Both the position numbers and the translations under genes were made by a program. This document shows positions 18,103-27,641 of a stretch of 64,000 nucleotides of DNA, piece after piece. The notes beneath the pieces are model-generated. The model ran no database searches. It was not told where the DNA came from and saw only the letters and a list, made by a program, of their open reading frames with translations. Numbering within the stretch: the stretch's first letter is position 1; every line of letters starts with the position of its first letter. The stretch is taken from positions 276,416 to 340,415 of the forward strand of contig NZ_KE384398.1 of assembly GCF_000425585.1 (NCBI RefSeq). Direction: 5' to 3'. This DNA comes from Terrimonas ferruginea DSM 30193. GTDB lineage: Bacteria; Bacteroidota; Bacteroidia; Chitinophagales; Chitinophagaceae.

Positions 18103-19572
18103 ATGAAACGTTCACTTTTTTCCATAGCAATCATCTTCACGCTTTTAAGCATGAGCGCATGCAATAAAGATTTTGAAGAAACCAATACCAACCCGAATAC
18201 CGTTCCGGTTACCAGACCTGAATCCCTGCTGGAGTCGGCTATTTACCGGATGGTGCAGGCCAATCAGACAAGGGCGCTCCGTCTCACGCACGAACTGATG
18301 CAGGTGCATGTGACGACGGTAAACTCCGATGAGATCCATCGTTACATCATCCGTCCTTCCGAATCGGATTATATGTGGAACGCCTGGTATCTGCAGATCA
18401 CCAACTTCCGCGACATGTACAACAGCGCCAAAGAACTGGCACTCGTTCCAAGCCAGTCGTACTATTATTCTTATATGGGTATTGCGCGTGTAATGGAAGC
18501 ATGGTCTTTTTCTTTGCTCACAGACACTTACGGCGATGTGCCTTTTTCAGAAGCAACGCTCGGGAGATCAGACAATATCTATCAGCCAAAATTTGACCGT
18601 CAGCAGGACATCTACGACAGCCTGTTTAAAAATCTCGAAGAAGCCAATACCTTGTTTGCAAGAAACGATACGCTTATTCCCGATGCGGCAAAACAACGCG
18701 ATCCCTTGTATGGCGGTAGTATTTCAAAATGGCGCAAATTCAGCAATGCCCTTTACCTGCGCCTGCTGCTCCGCGCTTCCGGACGTCCGGAAAGTAATGC
18801 GGCAGCCAAGATACAGCAGATCATTGCCACGCCGGCAACTTATCCTTTAATGGCCAGCAACGAAGAGTCGGCTGTGATCCGTTTTACTACTACGCCTCCT
18901 TTCGTTTCCGCTTTTAATACCTATCGTGATTTTGATTTCAACGGCGACAACGGTCTCAGCCAGTTTTTCATCAATACATTGAACTTATGGGAAGATCCGC
19001 GCCGTACCAAATGGGCTTCGACTGTAGGCAGCAACTACGAAGGTGTGCCTAGCGGTTATATGCCCGGCCAGGTGCCCGAGAGACTCTCCTTTTACCTGGC
19101 TACGCTGAAAAATGAACCGCGGCTCGGCAACATTCTCAGCTATCCCGAATTGCAATTCATACTGGCCGAAGCGGCATTGAAAGGCTACAGCACCGGCAAT
19201 GCAAAAACTTTGTATGAAAACGGCGTTAATAATGCCATTACTTTCTGGGCGCTGACCGTACCCACCGGGCATCTTGCGAAACCAGGCGTTGCCTGGGTAG
19301 ATACCGAAACAGACGCACAGAAATTGGAAAAGATCATCACACAGAAATATTTCACTTTCTTCTTTACGGATTTCCAGTCATGGTTTGAATACCGCCGCAC
19401 CGGATATCCTGATCTGCCGATCGGCCCCGGTGTACAGAACAACCGCATCCTTCCAACGCGGCTTGTCTATCCAACCATCGTGCAATCGCTCAACCGTGTC
19501 AACTACAATGAGGCGGTAAGCAGAATGGGCGGCGACAATATGTTGATCAAAGTATGGTGGGACGTAAACTGA
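18103..19572 (+). CDS. SusD/RagB family surface lipoprotein
   Basis: 489 residues. The lipoprotein signal has its Cys at residue 20 (SMSAC). The mature part matches the SusD-like_2 branch of the family, with the N-terminal NPNTVPVTRPESLLESAI pattern and helical TPR-like segments. It caps the SusC barrel from outside and binds the substrate. It starts 18 bases after the SusC stop and is certainly in the same transcript. The binding site residues that set specificity are not recognisable by eye. Confidence 0.92.
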   Translation: MKRSLFSIAIIFTLLSMSACNKDFEETNTNPNTVPVTRPESLLESAIYRMVQANQTRALRLTHELMQVHVTTVNSDEIHRYIIRPSESDYMWNAWYLQITNFRDMYNSAKELALVPSQSYYYSYMGIARVMEAWSFSLLTDTYGDVPFSEATLGRSDNIYQPKFDRQQDIYDSLFKNLEEANTLFARNDTLIPDAAKQRDPLYGGSISKWRKFSNALYLRLLLRASGRPESNAAAKIQQIIATPATYPLMASNEESAVIRFTTTPPFVSAFNTYRDFDFNGDNGLSQFFINTLNLWEDPRRTKWASTVGSNYEGVPSGYMPGQVPERLSFYLATLKNEPRLGNILSYPELQFILAEAALKGYSTGNAKTLYENGVNNAITFWALTVPTGHLAKPGVAWVDTETDAQKLEKIITQKYFTFFFTDFQSWFEYRRTGYPDLPIGPGVQNNRILPTRLVYPTIVQSLNRVNYNEAVSRMGGDNMLIKVWWDVN

Positions 19573-19603
19573 TCCATTTCTATTAACCAGTAATACAGCA
19601 ACA

Positions 19604-20908
19604 ATGACAACGCGCAATATTATATTTAATGGCCTGGTATTGGGAAGCTTCCTGATGGGCATGGCCTCCTGCATAAAAAAATACGATAACCCCGCAGAAG
19701 GCACGATGGGTGCTGCCACTTATATCTATGCCGTTCGCGAGGCTTATCGCGGCAATGAGATCACACTCAATCCTTCTACGCTCGGCGGTGCCAGCCAGAT
19801 ACAGGGAGTAGTGATCTCCGATGCAGCAGCCGGCAATACAGAACCCGGCCTGTTCTTTATCCAGCAAACGGTTGCTTCAGCCAACCAGGTGGGTGATATT
19901 ACCCGCGGCATCGCCCTTCGCATGAGCAGCGGTAACGTTACCTGGAAAACAGGCGATTCACTTCGTATCAATGTGGAAGGCATGAAACTCGACCGCATCA
20001 ACGGACGTCTCACGATCAGCGGTGTAACCGAAGACCGTGTAACCAAACTGGCAGAGAACCGTACACCGCTCGTGCGTTCTGCCAACCTGGCGATGCTCAA
20101 TGTAATGATGCTGGAATACGAATCTTCGCTTGTTGCCGTACACGCCGATGTAAAAGATTATGCGGCCGGTGTACTCTTTGGTGGCGAGCGTACATTGAGT
20201 GATAACACAGGTCCGCAGTTCGGGCTTGTTACCAGGAATGAAGCGGCATTCGCCGGTGCGCAAACACCCATCAATGCGCAATTCACAGGCATCCCGGGTT
20301 ACTTCAATGCATCCGGAAAAGACACCACCGGTGCTAAACGTATTCTGCAACTTCGCAATATCAATGACACCGCATTTCTGAGTGGTGCTATTTACAGCAA
20401 TTTCCCCGAAAACTTCGAATACCCCGATGCTTCTGCCAAATCGAGTTATAACGTTACGGCTACTGCCAACAACATTGATCTGGCTTCCGGTAACTGGAAA
20501 CTGCAGCAGGCGATTCTGGGTAATACGGTGATTCGCGACAAATACAATCTGCCCGGCAAACAATGCATCCGCATGCAACAAAACCTTACCACCAGCGGAT
20601 ATGTGCAAATGAACTTTGACGTAACGGAAGGTGCCTCAAAAGTGACGGTGTTCTATGGAAAATATTATACCGATCCCAGTTCAACTTTCCGCCTGGAATA
20701 TTCAATTAATGGTGGCACCACGTGGGTGAACGTTGCGCCTAACGTAAGTTACATGCCCGACCGCGGATCTTTGCAGGCGACGTTCCGCGTGAACGTTACC
20801 GGTAATGTACGTTTCCGCATAAACAAGCTTGGACTTGGCGCTTCATCTTCCACTGTGTTCAACGGACGTTTGTGCCTGGAAGATATTGTCGTGTATAAAA
20901 AACTTTAA
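19604..20908 (+). CDS. DUF5689 domain-containing surface lipoprotein
   Basis: 434 residues with a lipobox (GMASC, Cys 23), so it is exported and lipid-anchored. Residues about 40-245 match DUF5689 (IQGVVISDAAAGN, then LFIQQ-like LFFIQQ, and GDSLRINVEGMKLDRINGRL), an OB-fold-like domain common next to SusCD pairs and extracellular nucleases or phosphatases. The C-terminal 150 residues are a beta-sandwich with YSINGGTTWVNVAPN, similar to carbohydrate-binding or choice-of-anchor domains. It probably helps substrate binding at the surface. It lies 31 bases after SusD. Confidence 0.82.
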   Translation: MTTRNIIFNGLVLGSFLMGMASCIKKYDNPAEGTMGAATYIYAVREAYRGNEITLNPSTLGGASQIQGVVISDAAAGNTEPGLFFIQQTVASANQVGDITRGIALRMSSGNVTWKTGDSLRINVEGMKLDRINGRLTISGVTEDRVTKLAENRTPLVRSANLAMLNVMMLEYESSLVAVHADVKDYAAGVLFGGERTLSDNTGPQFGLVTRNEAAFAGAQTPINAQFTGIPGYFNASGKDTTGAKRILQLRNINDTAFLSGAIYSNFPENFEYPDASAKSSYNVTATANNIDLASGNWKLQQAILGNTVIRDKYNLPGKQCIRMQQNLTTSGYVQMNFDVTEGASKVTVFYGKYYTDPSSTFRLEYSINGGTTWVNVAPNVSYMPDRGSLQATFRVNVTGNVRFRINKLGLGASSSTVFNGRLCLEDIVVYKKL

Positions 20909-20944
20909 GCCGTATTTTTAATCCCTCACAGTAGCTGATCCGAT

Positions 20945-22366
20945 ATGCAAAGAAGAAAATTCCTTCAACAACTTGCCTGGTTGGGTGGTGGCCTGATAGC
21001 CGCCGTTCAATTGCCTGCACAAAACATTTTCGCCCGCGACGGAAAAATCAGCGGGCGTGTAAAATCCGGTAAAAAAGGTTTGGCCAATGTGGTGGTGAGC
21101 GACGGATATTCGGTGGTAGCTACCGATGCCAAAGGCAATTATGAGATCGACCTTCATCCCGCAGCGCGATCCGTATTTGTGTCCACGCCGGCCGGTTACG
21201 CGTTCTTACACGAAGACCATGTAGCCCGCCATTATCAAAAGGTAAATGGTAAACGTGCGAATTCACTCGACTTCGACCTGCGCGAACTCAAGCGCAGTGA
21301 CGACGAACATCAATTCATCATCTGGGCCGACCCGCAGGTGAAGAGTGACAAAGACGTACAGAAAATGCTCGAGCAGTCTGTACCTGATGTACAGAAGCTG
21401 GTAAAAGCCGCCGGAAAGGATACATTGCTGCACGGTATCACCGTTGGTGATATCGTTTGGGATGAATCCAAACATTTCGATGATTACACCCGTGCTGTCG
21501 GCAAAATGGGCATTCCGTTTTTCCAGTGTCTCGGCAATCATGATATGGACTACAACAAAGGAGGTGATGAAACATCAGACACCACTTTCCAGGAACACTA
21601 CGGCCCGACTTTTTATTCCTTCAACCGCGGGCAGGTACATTATGTGGTGATGGATAATGTTCGTTACCTGGGTAAAGACCGTGAGTATGACGGTTTCTTT
21701 CAGCAACACCAGCTCGACTGGTTAAAGAAGGATCTGTCGTTCGTACCGGAAGACAAACTGATCGTTCTCTGTGTACACATTCCCGTACACAATGGCGTAA
21801 AAAATAACGCCGACCTCTATGCGGTACTCGGTAGCCGGAAAGTGCATATCATGTCGGGACACACGCATTATCACCGCAATGTGATCAAAGGAAATATCTA
21901 CGAACATAATCATGGCACCGTGTGTGGCGCCTGGTGGACCGGCCCGATCTGCGGCGACGGCACCCCTTGCGGTTATGGCGTTTACACTGTTAAAGGAACC
22001 GATCTTCAATGGTATTATCAAGCCACAGGTGAGTCACCGGATTACCAGATGGCTTTATTTATCCAGGAAAAAGATGGTGCAAAAGAATTACTCGCCAACA
22101 TCTGGAATGCTGACCCGGCATGGAAAACAAGTTATTGGGTAGATGGTGTGGAGAAAGGCAGTCTGCAACAGTTCACCGGTTTCGATCCGCTGGCTTATTC
22201 AACTTTATTAGGACCGGACCTCCCCAAACCACGCGGTTTTGCAGAGCCGAAGAAAACGGAACATATGTTCCGTGCCGTATTGCCCGCCGGTGCGAAAGAA
22301 GTGAAGGTGGTGGCCACAGACCGCTTTGGAAAAGAGTTTGTCAACACGCGCCAGGTACCCGCATAA
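20945..22366 (+). CDS. Calcineurin-like metallophosphoesterase with N- and C-terminal accessory domains
   Basis: 473 residues. The N-terminus MQRRKFLQQLAWLGGG looks like a Tat-type signal (RRKFL). Residues about 32-105 form a small beta-sandwich (MetallophosN-like). The catalytic domain has ADPQ, VGDIVWD, LGNHDMD (near 196), VHIPVHN and SGHTHYH (near 304). A C-terminal domain from about 325 matches the accessory domain usual in this family. The first metal motif is D-x-Q rather than D-x-H, which I believe is normal for this subfamily. It should hydrolyse a phosphomonoester or phosphodiester outside the cytoplasm. It sits between the SusCD-DUF5689 genes and an SGNH hydrolase and GDPD, suggesting a role in dephosphorylating the imported substrate. 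Confidence 0.88.
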   Translation: MQRRKFLQQLAWLGGGLIAAVQLPAQNIFARDGKISGRVKSGKKGLANVVVSDGYSVVATDAKGNYEIDLHPAARSVFVSTPAGYAFLHEDHVARHYQKVNGKRANSLDFDLRELKRSDDEHQFIIWADPQVKSDKDVQKMLEQSVPDVQKLVKAAGKDTLLHGITVGDIVWDESKHFDDYTRAVGKMGIPFFQCLGNHDMDYNKGGDETSDTTFQEHYGPTFYSFNRGQVHYVVMDNVRYLGKDREYDGFFQQHQLDWLKKDLSFVPEDKLIVLCVHIPVHNGVKNNADLYAVLGSRKVHIMSGHTHYHRNVIKGNIYEHNHGTVCGAWWTGPICGDGTPCGYGVYTVKGTDLQWYYQATGESPDYQMALFIQEKDGAKELLANIWNADPAWKTSYWVDGVEKGSLQQFTGFDPLAYSTLLGPDLPKPRGFAEPKKTEHMFRAVLPAGAKEVKVVATDRFGKEFVNTRQVPA

Positions 22367-22399
22367 TGATCATTCATTCATTGTCCTAAAGCAAACAAC

Positions 22400-23071
22400 A
22401 TGCGTTATTTTCTTTTCAGTATTGCCGTTCTTTTTATAACACTGCAATCAGCGGCACAGCAACCGAAGTGGGACAGCACGTTCCGGCCAGGCAGCTATGC
22501 GCTTAAAGTGGACCAGTTCCGCAGCTATCCCAATTCCCGGAAGGATATTATTTTCCTGGGAAACAGCATTACGGCTGGCGCAGACTGGAATGAACTCCTG
22601 GGCCTGCCGCAGGCACGCAACCGCGGTATATCGGGCGACATCACTTATGGCGTACTGGAGCGTCTCGACGAAGTAACAGCCGGAAAACCTGCAAAAGTGT
22701 TTGTGCTGATCGGCATCAACGACATGGCACGCAGCATCCCTGACTCTGTGATCCTCTCAAACTATGAAAAGATCATTCACCGCATCAGGAAAGAATCGCC
22801 AACTACGCGTATCTATTTCAATACACTATTACCGGTGAACAATAGTTTCCCGGATAAAAATCATTTCAATAAAGACGAACACATCGCTGCGCTCAATGCC
22901 GGTCTCCGGAAAATAGCCGCACGCGAAAAGATTACGCTGATCGATATCCATGATCATTTCCTGGACAAAGACAAAAAACTCGATAAACAATATACGTATG
23001 ACGGACTGCACCTGAATGCAGCCGGTTATACGCATTGGGCATCACTGTTGAAACCGCATATCGCGAACTGA
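22400..23071 (+). CDS. Secreted SGNH/GDSL-family hydrolase
   Basis: 223 residues with a signal peptide ending near SAAQQ (19-21). The four SGNH blocks are visible: GNSIT (54-58, Ser 56), GISGD (Gly near 75), GINDM (near 110) and DGLHLNAAGY (Asp 201, His 204). These enzymes cleave carboxylic esters, including acyl chains of lipids or acetyl groups of glycans. In this locus it could deacylate a phospholipid or remove an ester decoration from a glycerophosphate polymer. It is 33 bases downstream of the phosphoesterase and 22 upstream of the GDPD gene. Confidence 0.88.
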   Translation: MRYFLFSIAVLFITLQSAAQQPKWDSTFRPGSYALKVDQFRSYPNSRKDIIFLGNSITAGADWNELLGLPQARNRGISGDITYGVLERLDEVTAGKPAKVFVLIGINDMARSIPDSVILSNYEKIIHRIRKESPTTRIYFNTLLPVNNSFPDKNHFNKDEHIAALNAGLRKIAAREKITLIDIHDHFLDKDKKLDKQYTYDGLHLNAAGYTHWASLLKPHIAN

Positions 23072-23093
23072 TCACTGTCTATTATTTAAACTG

Positions 23094-23996
23094 ATGAGAA
23101 AAACAACTTACCTCCTGAGCGGGTTGATCCTGCTCGGCGCCTGTACTGCATCCAAACGCAGTCAGCAACAGGAACGATTGCCATTGCCTGCGTTCAACAA
23201 AGAAGGCCATCGTGGCACCCGCGGGTTCATGCCCGAGAATACCATTGCCTCCATGTACAAAGCCATCGACGATGGTGCCAACACGGTAGAGATCGATGTG
23301 GTTTATTCAAAAGATAAAAAAGTGGTGGTATCGCACGATGTTTTCTTTCACCAGGATATCACCACTACGCCCGAAGGCAAAACACTAACGGCAAAAGAAG
23401 CTCAACAACGGTTGCTGTACCAGATGGACTACGACAGCATCCGCAAATACGATGTAGGCATGAAGCCACATCCTGATTTCCCGTTGCAAAAGAAAATGCC
23501 GGCCATCAAGCCGCTCCTGTCCGATCTTATCGATTCGATCTATAGCTATGCCGCCTCCAAAAAGCAATCCTTAATCCTGAACATCGAACTCAAGACCAAT
23601 GAAAAATACGACGGCATAAAGACACCACCGGTCGAAGAATTTGTAGAGGGTGTCATGGCGATCGTGAAAGAAAAAAAGATCGAAACCAAATGTTACCTGC
23701 AATCGTTTGATTTTCGTCCGCTGCAGATACTGCACCGGAAATATCCCCACATCACCACCGCCGTGCTGGTGGGTGGCGGAGAAAAACGCACGCTGGCACA
23801 ACAACTGGACGAACTCGGTTACACGCCGGAGATGTACAGTCCTCACTATTCTGCGGTAACAGCCGAACTGGTAGCCGAATGCCATAAGCGCGGAATGAAA
23901 CTCATTCCCTGGACCGTGAACACACCGGAAGATATTGCGCGGATGAAAGCACTGGGTGTGGATGGTATCATTACTGATTTCCCTGCCTATCTTTAA
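23094..23996 (+). CDS. Glycerophosphodiester phosphodiesterase (lipoprotein)
   Basis: 300 residues. The lipobox LLGAC puts Cys at 17, so the enzyme is periplasmic or surface anchored. GDPD motifs are complete: EGHRGTRG (His 39, Arg 40), PENT (Glu 48), VEID (Glu 67, Asp 69) and VVSHD (His 81). A later segment [30 protein letters not shown] is typical of the TIM-barrel end. It hydrolyses glycerophosphodiesters to glycerol 3-phosphate and an alcohol. It is placed between SGNH hydrolase and glpK in the same transcript. The name glpQ would be tempting but is not forced by the sequence. Confidence 0.93.
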   Translation: MRKTTYLLSGLILLGACTASKRSQQQERLPLPAFNKEGHRGTRGFMPENTIASMYKAIDDGANTVEIDVVYSKDKKVVVSHDVFFHQDITTTPEGKTLTAKEAQQRLLYQMDYDSIRKYDVGMKPHPDFPLQKKMPAIKPLLSDLIDSIYSYAASKKQSLILNIELKTNEKYDGIKTPPVEEFVEGVMAIVKEKKIETKCYLQSFDFRPLQILHRKYPHITTAVLVGGGEKRTLAQQLDELGYTPEMYSPHYSAVTAELVAECHKRGMKLIPWTVNTPEDIARMKALGVDGIITDFPAYL

Positions 23997-24028
23997 GTAA
24001 GGCTTTTTATAACACTAACAGATTGCTC

Positions 24029-25525
24029 ATGCCTGATTACATTTTATCCCTGGACCAGGGAACCACGAGTTCCCGCGCCATCATCTTTGACAAAAAAGGT
24101 AACATCGTTGCCACGGCGCAAAAAGAATTTACCCAACACTTTCCTCAATCCGGTTGGGTAGAACATGATGCCAACGAAATATGGAGCACGCAGGTAGGCG
24201 TTGCCTCAGAAGTAGTGGTGAAAGCCGGTCTGCATACCGGCGACATTGCCGCCATCGGCATTACCAATCAACGCGAAACCACCGTTGTGTGGGACCGCGA
24301 TACACATCTTCCCATCTGCCCCGCTATCGTGTGGCAGGACCGCCGTACGGCAGACTATTGCGATAAATTAAAGAAAGATGGTTCCGCGGAAATGATCCGT
24401 GAAAAAACCGGACTGGTAACAGATGCCTACTTCTCGGGCACCAAAGTAAAATGGATCCTCGACAACGTGGAAGGTGCGCGTGACAAGGCACAACGCGGTG
24501 AACTTTGCTTCGGCACAGTGGATAGCTGGCTGCTCTGGAAGCTCACCAATGGGGAAGTGCACGCCACCGACGTATCGAATGCCTCCCGCACGTTGTTATT
24601 CAATATTCATACGATGCAATGGGATACCGAATTGCTCAGCCTCTTTGGCATTCCTGAAAACATGTTGCCCGAAGTACGCTCCAGCAGCGAAGTATACGGC
24701 CATACCGAAAATATTCTGAGCGCGGCACGCATTCCTGTAGCCGGCATTGCCGGCGATCAGCAATCTGCCTTGTTCGGACAAATGTGTACCGAGCCCGGCA
24801 TGGTCAAGAATACCTACGGCACCGGATGTTTTATGTTGATGAATACGGGAGAGAAACCCGTCGTTTCCCAAAACAACCTGTTAACCACTGTGGCCTGGAA
24901 GATCGATGGCAAAGTGCAATATGCGTTGGAAGGAAGCGTATTCATCGGCGGCGCTGTTGTTCAATGGCTGCGCGATGGATTGCGTATCATTCAGACATCC
25001 AAAGACGTGGAAGAACTGGCACGCAAAGTATCCGATAATGGCGGCGTATACCTGGTGCCCGCCTTTACCGGATTGGGCGCTCCTTACTGGAATCAACATG
25101 CACGCGGCACGATCGTGGGTATATCGCGTGGCACATCGGACGCACATATTGCGCGGGCCGCAGTTGAAAGCATCGCGTTTCAATCGATGGATCTTTTGCA
25201 ATCCATGGAAGCAGACGCCGGCATTCCTATCCGTGAATTGCGCGTAGATGGCGGAGCCACGGTGAATGATCAATTGATGCAATTCCAAAGTGACCTGCTC
25301 AACACCAAAGTGATCCGCCCCGATGTTACGGAAACAACAGCACTGGGTGCGGCTTATCTCGCAGGACTTGCCACTGGCTTTTGGAAAGATGTGGAAGAAG
25401 TGCGGCAGAACTGGAAAGCCAATAAAACATTTGAACCAACAATGGACGATACGCAACGCCGTACACTTCGCAAGGATTGGCAGCGTGCCGTCAAAGCCGC
25501 ACAGGCATGGGCCGATGGCGAATAA
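24029..25525 (+). CDS. glpK: Glycerol kinase
   Basis: 498 residues from the ATG at 24029; a TTG two codons earlier is less likely. It phosphorylates glycerol with ATP to sn-glycerol 3-phosphate in the cytoplasm. Family motifs: [10 protein letters not shown] (9-18), [50 protein letters not shown] and [14 protein letters not shown]. Length equals the family norm. It is 32 bases downstream of the GDPD gene and 33 upstream of glpF. Substrate is supplied through GlpF and product consumed by GlpD. Confidence 0.97.
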   Translation: MPDYILSLDQGTTSSRAIIFDKKGNIVATAQKEFTQHFPQSGWVEHDANEIWSTQVGVASEVVVKAGLHTGDIAAIGITNQRETTVVWDRDTHLPICPAIVWQDRRTADYCDKLKKDGSAEMIREKTGLVTDAYFSGTKVKWILDNVEGARDKAQRGELCFGTVDSWLLWKLTNGEVHATDVSNASRTLLFNIHTMQWDTELLSLFGIPENMLPEVRSSSEVYGHTENILSAARIPVAGIAGDQQSALFGQMCTEPGMVKNTYGTGCFMLMNTGEKPVVSQNNLLTTVAWKIDGKVQYALEGSVFIGGAVVQWLRDGLRIIQTSKDVEELARKVSDNGGVYLVPAFTGLGAPYWNQHARGTIVGISRGTSDAHIARAAVESIAFQSMDLLQSMEADAGIPIRELRVDGGATVNDQLMQFQSDLLNTKVIRPDVTETTALGAAYLAGLATGFWKDVEEVRQNWKANKTFEPTMDDTQRRTLRKDWQRAVKAAQAWADGE

Positions 25526-25558
25526 ATACCTGATCAATCAACCTTAAAATTGCTTAGC

Positions 25559-26275
25559 ATGTCCCCATTTATCGGAGAATTTTTCGGCACTGCCCTGCTT
25601 ATCCTGCTCGGTGGTGGTGTGGTTGCCAATGTGGTGTTGAATAAAACAAAAGGTCAGTCCAGCGGATGGATCGTTATTACGTTTGGCTGGGCCATGGCGG
25701 TATTTCTTGGTGTATACGCTTCTACCAATCTTGGTGGCAGCGGACACCTGAATCCGGCTGTTACCATTGCGCTCGCCACCTTTGGCGACTTTGACAAAAG
25801 TTTATTGCTGCCTTATATCGGAGCGCAGTTTGCCGGTGCGTTTGCCGGCGCCATGTTGGTATGGATTACTTACAAACAACATTTTGATGCCACGGAGGAT
25901 GGCGGTCTGCAACTGGCGGTGTTCAGTACGGCACCGGCCATCCGCAATCCTGTATACAATCTTGCTACGGAAATCATCGGCACATTCGTGTTGTTGTTTG
26001 GTGCATTGACCATCTCCAAACCCGGCGCTACGCTGGGTGCGCTGGATGCATTGCCCGTGGCACTGCTCGTGCTGGGCATTGGCCTTTCCTTAGGCGGACC
26101 TACAGGTTATGCCATCAATCCTGCGCGTGACCTTGGTCCCCGCATTGCACATTTTGTGTTGCCTATGCCCAATAAGAGCAGCAGTGATTGGAGTTATGCG
26201 TGGGTGCCCGTAGTAGGGCCCATTATCGGGGGATTGCTGGCGGCGTGGTTGTTTTTTAGTGTGACGCCGTTTTAA
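25559..26275 (+). CDS. glpF: Glycerol facilitator, MIP/aquaporin family
   Basis: 238 residues from the ATG at 25559. The two half-helix motifs are HLNPAVTI (Asn-Pro-Ala at 65-67) and AINPARDLGPR (187-190), and the Asp after the second NPAR is the hallmark of glycerol-conducting members. Six hydrophobic helices are present. It admits glycerol through the inner membrane. It is the last gene of the SusC-glpF series; its TAA stop runs directly into an AATTCAAAAG-type repeat element. Confidence 0.95.
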   Translation: MSPFIGEFFGTALLILLGGGVVANVVLNKTKGQSSGWIVITFGWAMAVFLGVYASTNLGGSGHLNPAVTIALATFGDFDKSLLLPYIGAQFAGAFAGAMLVWITYKQHFDATEDGGLQLAVFSTAPAIRNPVYNLATEIIGTFVLLFGALTISKPGATLGALDALPVALLVLGIGLSLGGPTGYAINPARDLGPRIAHFVLPMPNKSSSDWSYAWVPVVGPIIGGLLAAWLFFSVTPF

Positions 26276-26432
26276 TTCAAAAGTCAAAATTCAAAAGTAA
26301 AAAAAGTGAATACGCGTTGCGTCTTAATTTCTTTGCGCCTTTGCGTGAAAAAGAAATGCCGGTGTCACGCAGAGATGCATAAGTAGCAGAGGCGCAAAGA
26401 GTTTTTGACTTTTGAATTTTTACTTTTGAATT
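26274..26432. repeat. Long inverted-repeat element, AATTCAAAAG type (copy I)
   Basis: The left end is built from AATTCAAAAGTC and AATTCAAAAGTAAAAA words, and the right end from TTTTTGACTTTTGAATT and TTTTTACTTTTGAATT. Inside there is a second inverted pair with TTTGCGCCTTTGCGTG on the left and CACGCAGAG...GGCGCAAAGAG on the right. It lies between the convergent glpF and aminotransferase genes. It overlaps the glpF stop codon by two bases and contains the last codons and stop of the aminotransferase. Confidence 0.85.
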
Positions 26433-27607
26433 GCTTCACACGCTTCTACTATTACCGCACATGCCTCCCTTATTTGTTCCAATGAAATATTCAGGGGTGG
26501 GGAAATTCTCAGACCGGCTGCTTCAAAGAGAAACCAATCCGTTAATACGCCTTTGGCAATGCACGCGTCGATCACAGCCTTGTTGGTTTCAAAGGAATCG
26601 AAACCGACCGACAACCATAAGCCGAAGGAACGCACATATTGAATGCGGGGATGTTTGAGCAGGGAAAGAAACAATGCTTCTTTCTCCGCCACTGTTTCAG
26701 CAAGCTTCTCTTCCAGCAATACGTCGAGTGCGGCCAGCCCTGCAGCACAACAAACCGGATGTCCGCCAAAGGTGGTAATATGCCCCAGCACCGGATTTTC
26801 AGTAAAGCGGTCCATGCGCTCTTTCGACGCGATGAATGCGCCCAATGGCATGCCACCACCCAACGCTTTTCCCAGTAACAAAATATCCGGTACTACATCG
26901 AAATGTTCAAAGCCCCATAGCTTACCCGTGCGGCCGAAGCCCGCCTGCACCTCATCGAGGATCAACAGTGTGCCTGTTTCCGTACATTTTTTTCTTAGCG
27001 CCTGCAGCCATCCTGCGGGAGGAGCTTTTACTCCGCCTTCGGCCTGTATGGTTTCTGCAAATACGCAGGCGGTTTCTTCCGTGATGTATTCAAGCGCTGC
27101 GGCTGTGCCATAATCGAGATGATAAATACCCGGCAATAACGGCCGATAGGCATTGCGCCAGTATTCATCGCCCAATATGCTCAATGCTCCCTGTGTAGAG
27201 CCGTGATAGGAATGATTGAATGCAATGATCTTTGTTCTGTTGGTGAGGCGCTTGGCCAGTTTCATGGCGCCTTCCACTGCTTCTGCACCGGAATTGGTGA
27301 AGTAAACGGAATTCAGGTTTTCGGGTAATAAGGAGCAGAGTTTTGTGGCATATTGCACCTGCGGTGATTGTACAAATTCACCATATACCAGCACATGGAG
27401 ATAAGCATCCAGTTGGGTCTTTATTGCGGCAATCACCTTCGGATGACGATGCCCGGTGTTGGCTACGCTGATGCCGCCGATGAGATCGATATATGTTTTA
27501 CCGGCCGCATCTGTGAGCGTTGCACCTTCTGCTTTCACAATTTCCAGTGCCAGTGGTGCGGGAGATGTCTGCGCTACATGCCGGAGAAATAATTCACGTT
27601 GATTCAT
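26420..27607 (-). CDS. Class-III (acetylornithine-type) aminotransferase
   Basis: 395 residues from the ATG at 27607. A GTG two codons earlier falls inside a TATCTTTG promoter box and is rejected. The PLP fold signatures are present: GGISVANTGHRHPKV, NSGAEAVEGAMKLA, LILDEVQAGFGRTG and LLLGKALGGGMPLGAF, with the PLP lysine near 245. The family includes acetylornithine, ornithine and 4-aminobutyrate aminotransferases, and I cannot fix the substrate. The gene is alone. Its last codons (Ile-Gln-Lys-stop) come from an AATTCAAAAG-type repeat arm, so the natural C-terminus has probably been changed by a few residues. Confidence 0.9.
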   Translation of the reverse strand: MNQRELFLRHVAQTSPAPLALEIVKAEGATLTDAAGKTYIDLIGGISVANTGHRHPKVIAAIKTQLDAYLHVLVYGEFVQSPQVQYATKLCSLLPENLNSVYFTNSGAEAVEGAMKLAKRLTNRTKIIAFNHSYHGSTQGALSILGDEYWRNAYRPLLPGIYHLDYGTAAALEYITEETACVFAETIQAEGGVKAPPAGWLQALRKKCTETGTLLILDEVQAGFGRTGKLWGFEHFDVVPDILLLGKALGGGMPLGAFIASKERMDRFTENPVLGHITTFGGHPVCCAAGLAALDVLLEEKLAETVAEKEALFLSLLKHPRIQYVRSFGLWLSVGFDSFETNKAVIDACIAKGVLTDWFLFEAAGLRISPPLNISLEQIREACAVIVEACEAIQK

Positions 27608-27612
27608 TGCCA

Positions 27613-27620
27613 CAAAGATA
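27613..27620 (-). promoter_or_regulatory. Candidate -7 element of the aminotransferase gene
   Basis: Read on the minus strand this is TATCTTTG, an exact TAnnTTTG match ending five bases before the ATG at 27607. It implies a nearly leaderless mRNA and argues against the GTG at 27613 as start. Confidence 0.45.
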
Positions 27621-27641
27621 CGGTGGAAGGTAGAAGCTTCG

